The position numbers were made by a program, and so were the translations under genes. Shown piece by piece: positions 23,082-31,616 of a DNA stretch of 64,000 bases. Origin of the DNA: Bifidobacterium sp. GTDB lineage: Bacteria; Actinomycetota; Actinomycetes; Actinomycetales; Bifidobacteriaceae. How positions within the stretch are numbered: the stretch's first letter is position 1; each line of letters begins with the position of its first letter. The stretch spans positions 1 through 64,000 of the forward strand of contig JALCNP010000007.1 in the NCBI GenBank assembly GCA_022649135.1, written 5' to 3'. The notes below the pieces were generated by a model. That model searched no databases. It saw only the letters and a program-made list of their open reading frames with translations, and was not told the origin of the DNA.

Positions 23082-24962
23082 ATGGCGCAGGAACCTGAAA
23101 TTGAGGGCAACACCCCAGGTATCGCACACGCAGGCAAGCGTAAGTGGGGTTACGATGCCGCCCAAGTGGATGCCTTCCTGGAGCGTGCCCATTCGTTGTA
23201 CGAGAGCGATGGCGCTCGGCTGACGCAGCGCGACATCCAGAACGTGTCGTTCGATCTGCGCAAGGGCGGCTACGTCATCGCGCAGGTCGATGCCACGCTG
23301 GCGCGGTTGGAGAGGGCGGTTGTCGACAAGCAGACGACCTGGGAGATCTCGCAGCACGGCCGGGTGGCGTGGAAGGCCCAGACCGAGGAGCTGTATCGCG
23401 AGATAGCCGGGCATGCGCAACGCGAGAGCCGTACCCGATTCCGCCCCGGGCAGGCCAAAAGAACCTCCTATGACCGCAAGCAGGTCGACCGTCTCATAGA
23501 CCAGGTAGTCAGGAAGACTGGCGCCCAACTCGGCGTTGGCGGTGCGGCGTCCGATGACGTGAAGGATCTCGTCGATGTGAATTCGACGACGGTCGCCAAT
23601 GTGATTTTCACCCAGAGAAAAGGCAAACGCGGGTACGACGAGCGTCAGGTCGACTACTACCTGAACTATTGCGTGCAACTGCTCAGCCATCTCGAGTCGT
23701 ATGAGCGTGTCGCCGACTACGTGGGAGGGGACAGACAGGGTTCCGAGTCCTCTGCCCATGGCACGGCGCAGCCAGCCTCGTCCTCCTCCGCGTCAGACGG
23801 TTCGACCGATGCCGGCACCCCCTACGCGGCGGTCGCGCCTCTTTTCTCGAACGAGACCCGTCACGAGCCGGAGCCCGCATCCCCGGCCGGCGATGACGTT
23901 CCCCAGTCGTTCGCACCGGCCGTCCGCGCCGGCAGCGCCGAGGACAGGGCAACATTCGATGCGCTGCAGCGTCGGGAGCAGGAGATCTTCAACCAGGACG
24001 CCCCCTCGGGCCATGCATATGCACCCACGCCAACTCCCGGGGCGCCCGCCCTGCCGGCACCGTCGACGGCGGACGAACCGACGTTTTCGGACGCACCGGT
24101 CGCCGGCACCCCCGACCATTTCCACGGCAACCGTTCGAACGACGATCTGTCGTACAGCGGTTCGTCCCGTGAGGGCTCGTCCTCTGACGATATGTCCCGC
24201 ACCGCCGTCTTCCAACCCGTAGGAAACCCGCAGACGGCTCCGAGGACCGATGCTCAGACGGTATCTCGGCAGGAATCATCGACGCTGCCGCAATCGTCAT
24301 CATGGGTCTCGCGGTCACAGCCGGCGCAATCCGACACCCATCCTTCGGCCCAGCCATCGTCTCGTTTCGCGGCAGGTCTTTCCGGCTCCGTGAATCCGGG
24401 CGTCACGGCCGATCAGGCTCCCGTCGATTCCTCCCTGGCCGCACTGGCGCACATGGCCGAGGCGTCGCGCGAGACGCCGCGCGAGAGCCCTTTGTCCTTT
24501 GAGCCTCATCGGCCTTCGGTGCAGAACCCCGCAGTTTCCGATTCGTCGTCCGCGCCTGTCTCCCATGACCTCAATCCTGGAGCACATCGTGCTGCGCCGG
24601 AGACCTCGCCGGCTCCCACGCCGGAGACCAGACCCGCGGTGGGAGAGGAAACTCAGTCGATGCCGCCTTTCTTCGACGTCAAACGGCCGTCCGGCTCCGA
24701 CGCGTCGTCGTCGGACTCTCACTCTTCCGCGTTCCCCCAGGCGCAATCACCGGCCTCCTCTGCCGCGTATGCGCAGTCGGACGGCGACGATCTTTTCGGC
24801 GGTCTCTTCCCGCAGACCGAGAAATCGATCAGCATGGACATCCCCGATCTGTCGTTCCCCATCCTGAAATCCCCCTCACGGGGGCATAAGCCGGACGGCG
24901 ATGGCGATGGCGATGAACGCGATGCCACGGGCACCGATTCCGACGACGGCGGGAAGCGGTGA
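23082..24962 (+). CDS. DivIVA-repeat protein with long disordered tail
   Basis: A 626-residue protein. The first 210 residues contain four copies of a degenerate DivIVA-domain motif GYxxxQVDxxL: GYDAAQVDAFL (23-33), GYVIAQVDATL (63-73), SYDRKQVDRLI (129-139) and GYDERQVDYYL (184-194). Residues 215-626 are Ser/Pro/Ala/Asp-rich low complexity with no predicted structure. Such proteins probably bind curved membrane or the cell pole through the DivIVA motifs; the function is inferred. AGGAGG lies 10 nt before the ATG chosen; ATG 23055 is an alternative but has no such site. It is 3 nt upstream of dxr, so it is likely cotranscribed. Confidence 0.8.
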   Translation: MAQEPEIEGNTPGIAHAGKRKWGYDAAQVDAFLERAHSLYESDGARLTQRDIQNVSFDLRKGGYVIAQVDATLARLERAVVDKQTTWEISQHGRVAWKAQTEELYREIAGHAQRESRTRFRPGQAKRTSYDRKQVDRLIDQVVRKTGAQLGVGGAASDDVKDLVDVNSTTVANVIFTQRKGKRGYDERQVDYYLNYCVQLLSHLESYERVADYVGGDRQGSESSAHGTAQPASSSSASDGSTDAGTPYAAVAPLFSNETRHEPEPASPAGDDVPQSFAPAVRAGSAEDRATFDALQRREQEIFNQDAPSGHAYAPTPTPGAPALPAPSTADEPTFSDAPVAGTPDHFHGNRSNDDLSYSGSSREGSSSDDMSRTAVFQPVGNPQTAPRTDAQTVSRQESSTLPQSSSWVSRSQPAQSDTHPSAQPSSRFAAGLSGSVNPGVTADQAPVDSSLAALAHMAEASRETPRESPLSFEPHRPSVQNPAVSDSSSAPVSHDLNPGAHRAAPETSPAPTPETRPAVGEETQSMPPFFDVKRPSGSDASSSDSHSSAFPQAQSPASSAAYAQSDGDDLFGGLFPQTEKSISMDIPDLSFPILKSPSRGHKPDGDGDGDERDATGTDSDDGGKR

Positions 24963-24965
24963 GCG

Positions 24966-26153
24966 ATGAGCGCCGAATCACGTGTCGTCATCCTGGGATC
25001 CACCGGCTCGATCGGCACACAGGGCCTGGATGTCATCGCCAGGCACCGTGACCGCTTTGTCGTGACAGGTCTCGCCGCGGGAGGATCGCATATCGATCTT
25101 CTTGCGCGCCAGGCCGCGAAGTTCGGCGTTCCGACCGTCTCCATTGCATGTAAGACCGGTGCCGGGGCGCTGCGCGAGGCGCTCGACGCGGCAGGGGCCG
25201 CGCACACGCGCATCATCTGCGGCCCCGATGCGGCCGAGGAACTCGCCGGTTCGCGAGCGAGCGTCGTACTCAACGGCATCACCGGATCCATCGGGCTCAC
25301 GCCCTCGATCGCGGCGCTGCAGGCCGGCTCCCAGCTGGCGCTGGCCAACAAGGAATCGGTTGTGGCGGGCGGACACCTGCTTTTCGACGCTCAAACACGG
25401 CCGGACCAGATCAATCCCGTGGATTCCGAGCATTCGGCCATATGGCAGTCCCTGCGCTCCGGAAGCCACCACGAGGTGAGGAAGCTCGTCATCACCGCTT
25501 CGGGCGGCCCGTTCCGTGGCATGCATCGCAGCGACATGGCATCCATAACCCCCGAAGAGGCCCTTAACCATCCCACATGGCATATGGGACCCGTCGTCAC
25601 GGTGAATTCCTCCACGATGATGAACAAGGGCCTGGAGGTCATCGAGGCCAGCAGACTCTTCGACATCCCCGCGGATGATATCGACGTCACCGTGCACCCC
25701 CAGTCGATCGTGCACTCCATGGTCGAGTTTCGCGACGGCGCGACCATCTGCCAGGCCTCCCCGCCCGACATGCGGCTCCCCATCGCGCTTGGACTTTCCG
25801 CCCCCGAACGTCTCGGTGATGTGGCCCGCGCCTGCGACTGGACGCACGCCGCGCAATGGACGTTCGAGCCGCTGGACAACGATGCGTTCCCGGCCGTGAA
25901 TCTCGCCCGCGCATGCCTCCGGGCCTCGCAGAAGCACACCGCCGTTCTCAACGCCGCGAACGAGCAGGCGGTTCATGCCTTCCTCGGACGGCGGCTTCCC
26001 TATCTCGGCATCGTCGACACCGTCGCCGCCGTCATCGATCAGATGGACGCCCCTCTGCGTAGCCGTCCGCGTTTCGAATCCGTGGAGGAAATGGAGCAAA
26101 TCGAGGATGAGGCTCGCAAACGGGCCGATGATTTGATAGACATGCAGGTGTGA
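24966..26153 (+). CDS. dxr: 1-deoxy-D-xylulose 5-phosphate reductoisomerase
   Basis: Second step of the MEP isoprenoid pathway: DXP plus NADPH to 2-C-methyl-D-erythritol 4-phosphate, cytoplasmic. The 395-residue length is normal. The NADPH loop [11 protein letters not shown] lies at residues 9-19, [11 protein letters not shown], the metal-site block [13 protein letters not shown] and the substrate loop SGGPFRG are present, as is the conserved HPTWHMGP. It follows the DivIVA-repeat gene by 3 nt, and its stop overlaps the GTG start of ispG, another MEP gene, by 4 nt (GTGA). Confidence 0.97.
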   Translation: MSAESRVVILGSTGSIGTQGLDVIARHRDRFVVTGLAAGGSHIDLLARQAAKFGVPTVSIACKTGAGALREALDAAGAAHTRIICGPDAAEELAGSRASVVLNGITGSIGLTPSIAALQAGSQLALANKESVVAGGHLLFDAQTRPDQINPVDSEHSAIWQSLRSGSHHEVRKLVITASGGPFRGMHRSDMASITPEEALNHPTWHMGPVVTVNSSTMMNKGLEVIEASRLFDIPADDIDVTVHPQSIVHSMVEFRDGATICQASPPDMRLPIALGLSAPERLGDVARACDWTHAAQWTFEPLDNDAFPAVNLARACLRASQKHTAVLNAANEQAVHAFLGRRLPYLGIVDTVAAVIDQMDAPLRSRPRFESVEEMEQIEDEARKRADDLIDMQV

Positions 26154-27472
26154 ATCAATCTGTCAGCATGCCGCAACCCAAACCATTCCGCAAGACAGCG
26201 GCCGCACGTACCGCTTCGATGTCTCGCGGCGCATCCGCCGCTCGAAAAGCGGCCCAGCCCGCAATGACAGCGATCGCGCACGATCGGGCGGCTCAGCGGT
26301 CGGCGGCGCAGGATGCGGTCAGCGAGAGCCCCCTGCACAAGCGCCGCGTCTCCCGCAGGATCATGGTCGGTCCCGTTCCCGTCGGGGGAGGGGCACCCAT
26401 CTCGGTGCAGTCGATGACCAACACCCCGACGGTGGACATCAACGCCACGCTGCAGCAGATAGCGGAGCTCGCCGCCGCGGGATGCGACATCGTCCGGGTG
26501 GCCGTCCCCAGCCAGGATGACGCCGACGCCCTTCCGGCGATAGTCGCGAAATCGCCCATTCCCGTCATCGCCGACATCCACTTTCAGAGCCGGTACGTCT
26601 TCCAGGCCATCGACGCCGGGTGCGCGGCCGTCCGCGTCAATCCCGGGAACATCCGGAAATTCGACGAGGTGGGCCCTTCCATATGCAAGGCAGCCACCGA
26701 TGCCGGGATATCGCTGCGCATAGGGGTGAACGCCGGATCCCTGGACAAGGAGCTCTACGCGAAATACGGGGGCCCCACCCCCGAGGCCCTGGTCGCATCC
26801 GCGCTCAAGGAGGCCCGCATGTTCGAAGACGTGGGCTTCCGTGATTTCAAGATATCCGTCAAGCACCACGATCCCGTCACCACCGTGGAAACATACCGTC
26901 TTCTGGCATCGAAGGGCGATTGGCCCCTCCACCTGGGCGTCACCGAGGCAGGCCCCGCGTGGCAGGGGACCATCAAATCCTGCCTTGCCTTCGGCGCGCT
27001 GCTCAGCGAGGGCATAGGCGACACGATTCGTGTCTCCCTTTCTGCGCCCCCCGTGGAGGAGGTGAAGGTCGGGTGCAAGATCCTCGAATACCTGGGGCTG
27101 CGCCAGCGTCATTTCGACATCATCTCCTGCCCCAGCTGCGGAAGGGCCCAGGTGGATGTCATCCAGCTGGCCTCGGAGGTCACCGAGGGTCTCAAGGACA
27201 TCACCGCGCCGATTCGCGTCGCCGTCATGGGCTGCATAGTCAACGGCCCGGGCGAGGCCCGGGAGGCCGATCTGGGCGTGGCGTCCGGAAACGGCAAGGG
27301 GCAGATCATCGTGCACGGCAAGGTCGTGACGACGGTTCCCGAGCGGGACATCGTGCCCACATTGCTCGACTACGCCCACGAGATGGCCGAGACGATGCGG
27401 CAGGAGGGCGAGGATACGCCGGGCGCCGGCCCCATCGTCGTTCCCGTGCCTCCCACGGTGCCGACCCGGTGA
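26150..27472 (+). CDS. ispG: 4-hydroxy-3-methylbut-2-en-1-yl diphosphate synthase
   Basis: Fe-S enzyme of the MEP pathway that reduces ME-cPP to HMBPP. The 440-residue protein has the core blocks [35 protein letters not shown] and [12 protein letters not shown], and the cluster cysteines in CPSCGR and CIVNGPGE. Residues 1-55 are an Ala/Arg/Ser-rich extension absent from the usual 380-390-residue enzyme. The GTG start at 26150 overlaps the dxr stop; a downstream ATG such as the one opening MPQPKP or MSRGAS is possible and would shorten it. Cotranscription with dxr is very likely. Confidence 0.96.
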   Translation: MNQSVSMPQPKPFRKTAAARTASMSRGASAARKAAQPAMTAIAHDRAAQRSAAQDAVSESPLHKRRVSRRIMVGPVPVGGGAPISVQSMTNTPTVDINATLQQIAELAAAGCDIVRVAVPSQDDADALPAIVAKSPIPVIADIHFQSRYVFQAIDAGCAAVRVNPGNIRKFDEVGPSICKAATDAGISLRIGVNAGSLDKELYAKYGGPTPEALVASALKEARMFEDVGFRDFKISVKHHDPVTTVETYRLLASKGDWPLHLGVTEAGPAWQGTIKSCLAFGALLSEGIGDTIRVSLSAPPVEEVKVGCKILEYLGLRQRHFDIISCPSCGRAQVDVIQLASEVTEGLKDITAPIRVAVMGCIVNGPGEAREADLGVASGNGKGQIIVHGKVVTTVPERDIVPTLLDYAHEMAETMRQEGEDTPGAGPIVVPVPPTVPTR

Positions 27473-27704
27473 ATGACCTGAACGGCCGGGCCGATGCTCG
27501 GCCGCGTGGGGGTCGACATGGTCGCAGGCCCGGCGAATGCGGCGTGCGCAGCAAGCCCGCCGCCGGGTGAGGACGTCGCTCCGCGCGTAGCCCGCCGTGC
27601 GAAGATGGCTCTCGTCCATGGTCGCGATGAGATGGAACGCCGGGGTTCCGGGATTTCTCGGATCTCGATTCAGAAGCGTGGCGGTCGCTGGGCCGGGTGA
27701 TGGA

Positions 27705-27710
27705 TACAAT
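27705..27710 (+). promoter_or_regulatory. Candidate leaderless -10 element of the membrane hydrolase gene
   Basis: TACAAT is followed by GATGCTC and the GTG at 27718. It makes this GTG more likely than the ATG codons at 27697, 27700, 27709 and 27712, which lie within or before the hexamer. Confidence 0.5.
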
Positions 27711-27717
27711 GATGCTC

Positions 27718-29406
27718 GTGTCGAATAACGAGGAACAGCCACAGAAACGAACCGGCGAATGGAGCCGGGGCAGAAGCATGATGGTCAGCGTGCCGATTTT
27801 CATCATCCTCATCGCCGTCCTCGTGTCCGTCTCCAGCATCACCGCGGTGCCGTGGAACAACGAGCCCACGGGCCAGACGATCGACACCCTGACCTCCGAC
27901 ACCGCAATCACCTTCGCGAACACGACCGGGAGTTCTTTGCCCAAGCAGGGGGACTACAAGGTCTCGAAAAGCTACGTCACCATCAACGCGACCCGGCCCA
28001 GCACCGGTGAGGTCCAGCGCATACGCGTGCTCATCCGAACCCCCGTGGGCGCGGCGGGGGCGCGGCCGGGGATCGTGTTCATGCATGGGGCCGGCTATGG
28101 GACCTGCGACAACTCCTTCGGAGACGTGGCGACCGACCTCGCCTCGGCGGGATTCGTCACCGCCGTCCTGGACAAGCCGGTATGGTCCACCAACGACGCG
28201 ACGCGCGACTACCCGGCTTCGGCCATCGCCTATGACCAGGTGGTCGAGTACCTGCGTTCGCTGCACAATGTGAACGCCTCGAAAATCGGTATCTACGCAA
28301 CCTCCGAAAGCACCTGGATATCCTCGTATCTGCTGCAGCGAGACCGCAAGATCGCCTTCCAGATGCTGCTCAGCCCCATGGTGTACTCGCCCAGGCAGTC
28401 CCTCGGGTTCCTCGCCGCACAGGATTTCGCCCTGGTCGGTGCGAACAGCGGGTACCAGTCCATCGTCCGCCGGGTCTTCCACGCCGATCTGGCCATGTTC
28501 GGCCTGACGAACTTCGACATCCGCACACTCACGCCCGAGACGTATTCCGTTCCGACCCTGGTCGTCTACGGGTCGAAGGATGTGATGACCGCCCAGGTGG
28601 AGGGGGTGCAGAAGATACTTGCGCTGGCGCATAAGTCGGGCAATTGGAACATGACGATACGCAGCTACCCGGTTGCCAACCATGTTCTGAGGCTGGGGGA
28701 TGAGGCCGAGTCGGGGACGATGCTCGCCGACGCGTATATGGCGAACCTCACCGAGTGGGCCGTCGGCACCGCGGACGGTCTGAAGCAGACCAGCGAGCGC
28801 GTGGCCGGGGCCACGATCTATCAGTCGATTGCCGTTCCCCTGGAGCTGAAGGCGAGCAGACCCCTGACCGTCTATGGTCTGATACTGCACGTCGCCATGG
28901 TGGTGCTGCTCGCCGTCACCGCGATATGCTGGCTGGTCGCGATCGCCCGCAAGGTCTGGCTCATGATGCACGGCAGAACCGGCGCACTGGGCATAGCGCA
29001 CGGATTCAGCCGGGCCCTCATCTCGCTGACGATCACCACACTCGCCACCCTGCTCCTGTTCGCCGCAGGTTTGGGACAGGTCATCATGGCGGTGGTTCAG
29101 CTGGGATGGGGCGGGGCGCCCGAGGAGGACCCCGGGATGATGTACTGGAGCTGGCCGGTGATCCAGATCGTCTGCACCCTGGTGGTGTGGGCCTGGTCCC
29201 GGGTGCTCGCGAAGCTTCTCGAAGCCGCATCGATCCGCGGGCTCGTTCAGATTCCGCCCCGCAAAGGCGCGATCCGGGCGCTGGTCAGCGGGCATGAGCC
29301 CGTGCTCGCCACCACACGCTTCGGACGGGTGCTGTTCTGGATCACGACGGCGGCCATGCTGCACGTTCTGCTGATGTTCGCCTTCTGGGGCATGTTCATA
29401 TACTGA
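27718..29406 (+). CDS. Membrane-bound alpha/beta-hydrolase fold protein
   Basis: A 562-residue protein. One N-terminal transmembrane segment (about residues 22-42) is followed by an extracytoplasmic alpha/beta hydrolase domain: GIVFMHGAGYG is the oxyanion loop, IGIYATSESTW the nucleophile elbow with Ser, VVYGSKDV the acid and VANHVLRL the His, so a triad is plausible. Four hydrophobic segments follow from about residue 385 (LILHVAMVVLLAVTAICWLV and later ones). This layout resembles membrane esterase/peptidase-like proteins of unknown role. Both flanks are conserved housekeeping genes (ispG and recO). The start codon is supported by the -10 element at 27705. No substrate can be named. Confidence 0.75.
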   Translation: MSNNEEQPQKRTGEWSRGRSMMVSVPIFIILIAVLVSVSSITAVPWNNEPTGQTIDTLTSDTAITFANTTGSSLPKQGDYKVSKSYVTINATRPSTGEVQRIRVLIRTPVGAAGARPGIVFMHGAGYGTCDNSFGDVATDLASAGFVTAVLDKPVWSTNDATRDYPASAIAYDQVVEYLRSLHNVNASKIGIYATSESTWISSYLLQRDRKIAFQMLLSPMVYSPRQSLGFLAAQDFALVGANSGYQSIVRRVFHADLAMFGLTNFDIRTLTPETYSVPTLVVYGSKDVMTAQVEGVQKILALAHKSGNWNMTIRSYPVANHVLRLGDEAESGTMLADAYMANLTEWAVGTADGLKQTSERVAGATIYQSIAVPLELKASRPLTVYGLILHVAMVVLLAVTAICWLVAIARKVWLMMHGRTGALGIAHGFSRALISLTITTLATLLLFAAGLGQVIMAVVQLGWGGAPEEDPGMMYWSWPVIQIVCTLVVWAWSRVLAKLLEAASIRGLVQIPPRKGAIRALVSGHEPVLATTRFGRVLFWITTAAMLHVLLMFAFWGMFIY

Positions 29407-29442
29407 GAGTGGAAGTCCATACTGGGGAGCCGAGGTGAGTGA

Positions 29443-30165
29443 ATGGCCTTGTACCGCGATGAGGGCGTCGTCCTGCGCACCGTCAAGCTCGGCGAGGCCG
29501 ACCGCATCATCACGCTGCTCACCCGCAACCACGGCAGGGTTCGGGCGGTTGCCAAAGGGGTGCGGCGCATAAAATCACGCTTCGGCGGCAGGCTTGAGCC
29601 ATTCATGCGGGTGGATCTGCTCATCGCCCAGGGCCGTTCCCTCGACGTGATCTCCCAGGCGGAATCCATCAGCACCTATGCCGCGGGGATAACGAACGAC
29701 TATGCGGTGTATTCGGCCGCCAATGTCGTTGCGGAAACCGTCAATAACGTGATCGGCGCCGACCATGAGCGGGCCACGGCCCAGTACATGCTTCTCATCT
29801 CCGTTCTCCACTCCCTGTCCAGGCATGCCCACAGGCCCGAGGCGACGGGGGAATCCTATGTGATGCGCTCCCTCGCGCTCGCGGGATGGACCCCGCGGCT
29901 TGACGCCTGTGTGGTGTGCGGGAGGGGGGACGATCTGGGTTTTCTCTCCGTGCGTGACGGCGGGGCGATGTGCTCCTCGGACCGTACGCCCGATGCCCAT
30001 CGGTTCGGGCCCGCGAGCAGAAGGCAGCTGAAGGCGCTGATCCGGGGGGACTGGTCGGTGCTCGACGAGGCGGAGCTGAACGCCGATGTGCGCGCATTTG
30101 TCGAAGAATGGGGTGAATACTATCTCGAACGCCCCATTCGTTCACTGCGCTTGTTAGATTCGTAG
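29443..30165 (+). CDS. recO: DNA repair protein RecO
   Basis: Mediator that helps load RecA onto gapped DNA in the RecFOR pathway, cytoplasmic. The 240-residue protein starts MALYRDEGVVLRTVKLGEAD, the typical OB-fold N-terminus, with AKGVRRIKSRFGG following. Zinc-binding cysteines are visible in DACVVCGRGDD and later MCSSD. GAGGTGAG lies a few nucleotides before the ATG. It is followed 2 nt later by uppS, the usual actinobacterial order. Confidence 0.95.
   Translation: MALYRDEGVVLRTVKLGEADRIITLLTRNHGRVRAVAKGVRRIKSRFGGRLEPFMRVDLLIAQGRSLDVISQAESISTYAAGITNDYAVYSAANVVAETVNNVIGADHERATAQYMLLISVLHSLSRHAHRPEATGESYVMRSLALAGWTPRLDACVVCGRGDDLGFLSVRDGGAMCSSDRTPDAHRFGPASRRQLKALIRGDWSVLDEAELNADVRAFVEEWGEYYLERPIRSLRLLDS
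30155..30160 (+). promoter_or_regulatory. Candidate leaderless -10 element of uppS inside recO
   Basis: TAGATT lies 7 nt before the uppS ATG (30168), within the last codons of recO. Independent leaderless transcription of uppS is possible, but read-through from recO is equally likely. Confidence 0.3.
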
Positions 30166-30167
30166 GT

Positions 30168-30992
30168 ATGACCATCGATCACGCTCACTACAATGCCTCG
30201 GACTACCGCTCGCTGCAGATTCCCGCGGCCCCGTTCTCCGATCCGTCGATCATCCCCGATTTTCCTAGAAAAAAGGTGCCCCGGCACGTCGGCGTCATCA
30301 TGGACGGCAACGGTCGCTGGGCCCAGCAGCGCGGTCTGGTGAGAACGGACGGCCATCAGGCCGCGGAGCCCGTCGTCTTCGACACCATCGCCGGGGCCAT
30401 CGAGGCGGGGGTCCGCTATCTGAGCCTGTACACGTTCTCCACCGAGAACTGGAAGCGGAGCCCCTCCGAGGTGCGTTTCCTCATGGGCTTTTCGCGTGAC
30501 ATCATCCATCGCCGCATCAGGCAGATGAACGACTGGGGGGTGCGTGTGCGCTGGTCGGGCCGCCGGCCGAGACTATGGAAGTCGGTCATCGACGAGCTGG
30601 AGGTCGCCATGGAGCAGACCCGGAACAACTCCGTCATCGACGTGGTCTTCTGCATCAACTACGGCGGACGGGCGGAGATAGCCGACGCCTGCGCGGCGAT
30701 AGCCAGGGACGTGCGGGACGGCCGCATCAGCGGCGACCGCGTCACGGAGAAGATGCTCGCGGAGCATCTGTACAATCCGGACATCCCCAATTGCGATCTC
30801 GTCATTCGCACGTCCGGCGAGCAGAGGACATCGAATTTCCTCCCCTGGGAGGCCGCCTACGCGGAGCTCGACTTCGTTCCCGAACTGTTTCCCGATTACG
30901 GGCGTGCCGTGCTGTGGCGCTCGATCGACCACTATATACACCGCGACCGTCGCTTCGGCGGGGTCGTGCAGAACATCGTTCGCCATTCGTGA
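30168..30992 (+). CDS. uppS: Isoprenyl transferase (undecaprenyl diphosphate synthase family)
   Basis: Cis-prenyltransferase adding isopentenyl units to allylic diphosphate to build the polyprenyl lipid carrier for cell-wall synthesis. At 274 residues it has the catalytic VIMDGNGRWAQQRG, YLSLYTFSTENWKR, VFCINYGGRAEI and LVIRTSGEQRTSNFLPWEA motifs. The first 38 residues are an extension common in actinobacterial homologues. Chain length of the product is not visible from sequence. It follows recO closely and uses the isoprenoid units made by dxr and ispG upstream. Two hairpins lie after the stop. Confidence 0.95.
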   Translation: MTIDHAHYNASDYRSLQIPAAPFSDPSIIPDFPRKKVPRHVGVIMDGNGRWAQQRGLVRTDGHQAAEPVVFDTIAGAIEAGVRYLSLYTFSTENWKRSPSEVRFLMGFSRDIIHRRIRQMNDWGVRVRWSGRRPRLWKSVIDELEVAMEQTRNNSVIDVVFCINYGGRAEIADACAAIARDVRDGRISGDRVTEKMLAEHLYNPDIPNCDLVIRTSGEQRTSNFLPWEAAYAELDFVPELFPDYGRAVLWRSIDHYIHRDRRFGGVVQNIVRHS

Positions 30993-31035
30993 TGGGGCCC
31001 GCCCCGCTGCTGCGCCCGGCGGGTGGCGGGGGAGA

Positions 31036-31054
31036 GGCCGTTCGGCGAACGGCC
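31036..31054 (+). other. Short perfect hairpin downstream of uppS
   Basis: GGCCGTTC (31036-31043) and GAACGGCC (31047-31054) with a 3-nt loop, 44 nt after the uppS stop. No T-run; possibly mRNA 3' protection or termination. Confidence 0.4.
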
Positions 31055-31143
31055 GCCATCGCCGGGCGCTGAGCGTGCCTTGGCCCCGTCCCGTGCCTGG
31101 GGCGTTTCCGAACCTGTTCGCACGCCGGACAGGGCATCCGCCC

Positions 31144-31180
31144 ATGCGCCGGGCGCCGGCGCATGTCTTCCTTTCCCCTA
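31144..31180 (+). terminator. Terminator between uppS and the kdp locus
   Basis: ATGCGCCGG (31144-31152) and CCGGCGCAT (31156-31164) pair perfectly around GCG, and a pyrimidine-rich tail (GTCTTCCTTTCCCC) follows. It is the best candidate for the end of the recO-uppS transcript. Confidence 0.65.
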
Positions 31181-31277
31181 CCCGTTTCCGCACGCCGTCG
31201 TGTAAGGAATCCGTTAGTAAATATCGCGCGTACATATGGGTTCCGTAAAAAAGGGCGCCGACCCCGGATCGGCTCCA

Positions 31278-31412
31278 TAGTATGTGTGATGTGTCTTGCC
31301 ACATCCATGACGCGAACGCGTCAGTGGTGAAGACGCCGATAGTTCCAGCTGGAACCATGGCTGCCCTGCACAGGGCAGCCGTATTTACACGGTATTGAGG
31401 AATGGAGAAGTT
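31278..31412 (+). promoter_or_regulatory. Structured leader of the kdp operon
   Basis: A -10-like TAGTAT lies at 31278-31283. Downstream are four hairpins in a row: GATGTG/CACATC (31288-31305), TGACGCG/CGCGTCA (31308-31323), the palindrome GTTCCAGCTGGAAC (31342-31355) and GGCTGCCCTG/CAGGGCAGCC (31359-31380). The last is followed by GTATTTACAC and could act as an attenuator. I do not recognise the conserved motifs of the c-di-AMP riboswitch, so the regulatory mechanism is open. The -35 element is unclear. Confidence 0.5.
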
Positions 31413-31496
31413 GTGCTTGATGCCATTGTGATTGTGGGAAGCATTGTTCTGTTTATGCTTTTCGACGCATTGTCCGGAAGGATGGAGCACCTGTGA
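31413..31496 (+). CDS. 27-codon membrane peptide gene overlapping kdpF
   Basis: GTG start at 31413 with GGAG 5 nt upstream; the product is MLDAIVIVGSIVLFMLFDAL followed by SGRMEHL, one hydrophobic helix with a charged end. The stop TGA overlaps the GTG of kdpF by 4 nt (GTGA). Length, composition and position suggest a second tiny Kdp subunit or regulator peptide. Similar tiny frames before kdpF are something I recall from other actinobacteria, without being able to name a family. It is a small gene that automatic annotation would usually miss. Confidence 0.65.
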   Translation: MLDAIVIVGSIVLFMLFDALSGRMEHL

Positions 31497-31585
31497 TTAC
31501 CGTTTTTGACGCCATTGCCGCGGTGCTTGCAGTGGCAGGGGTGGTGTACATGACGTACTCGCTTATTCGCCCCGAGCGCTTTTAG
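31493..31585 (+). CDS. kdpF: KdpF, small subunit of the potassium-transporting ATPase
   Basis: A 30-residue membrane peptide beginning MITVFDAIAAVLAVAGVVYM and ending in SLIRPERF. The C-terminal (P)E(R/K)F ending and single helix are characteristic of KdpF, which stabilises the KdpABC complex. GTG start at 31493 has GGAG 5 nt upstream and overlaps the stop of the preceding peptide gene. The kdpA ATG follows 31 nt after its stop. Confidence 0.85.
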   Translation: MITVFDAIAAVLAVAGVVYMTYSLIRPERF

Positions 31586-31616
31586 GCCTGGGCTATTTTT
31601 ACTGTAAGAGGTTGTA

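Noticed and set aside
31200..31412. c-di-AMP riboswitch upstream of kdp
   Set aside because: I looked for the CCGGGGACC, GGGGUGAAU and CCGAAUCCG-type blocks and found none; only hairpins of unknown class remain.
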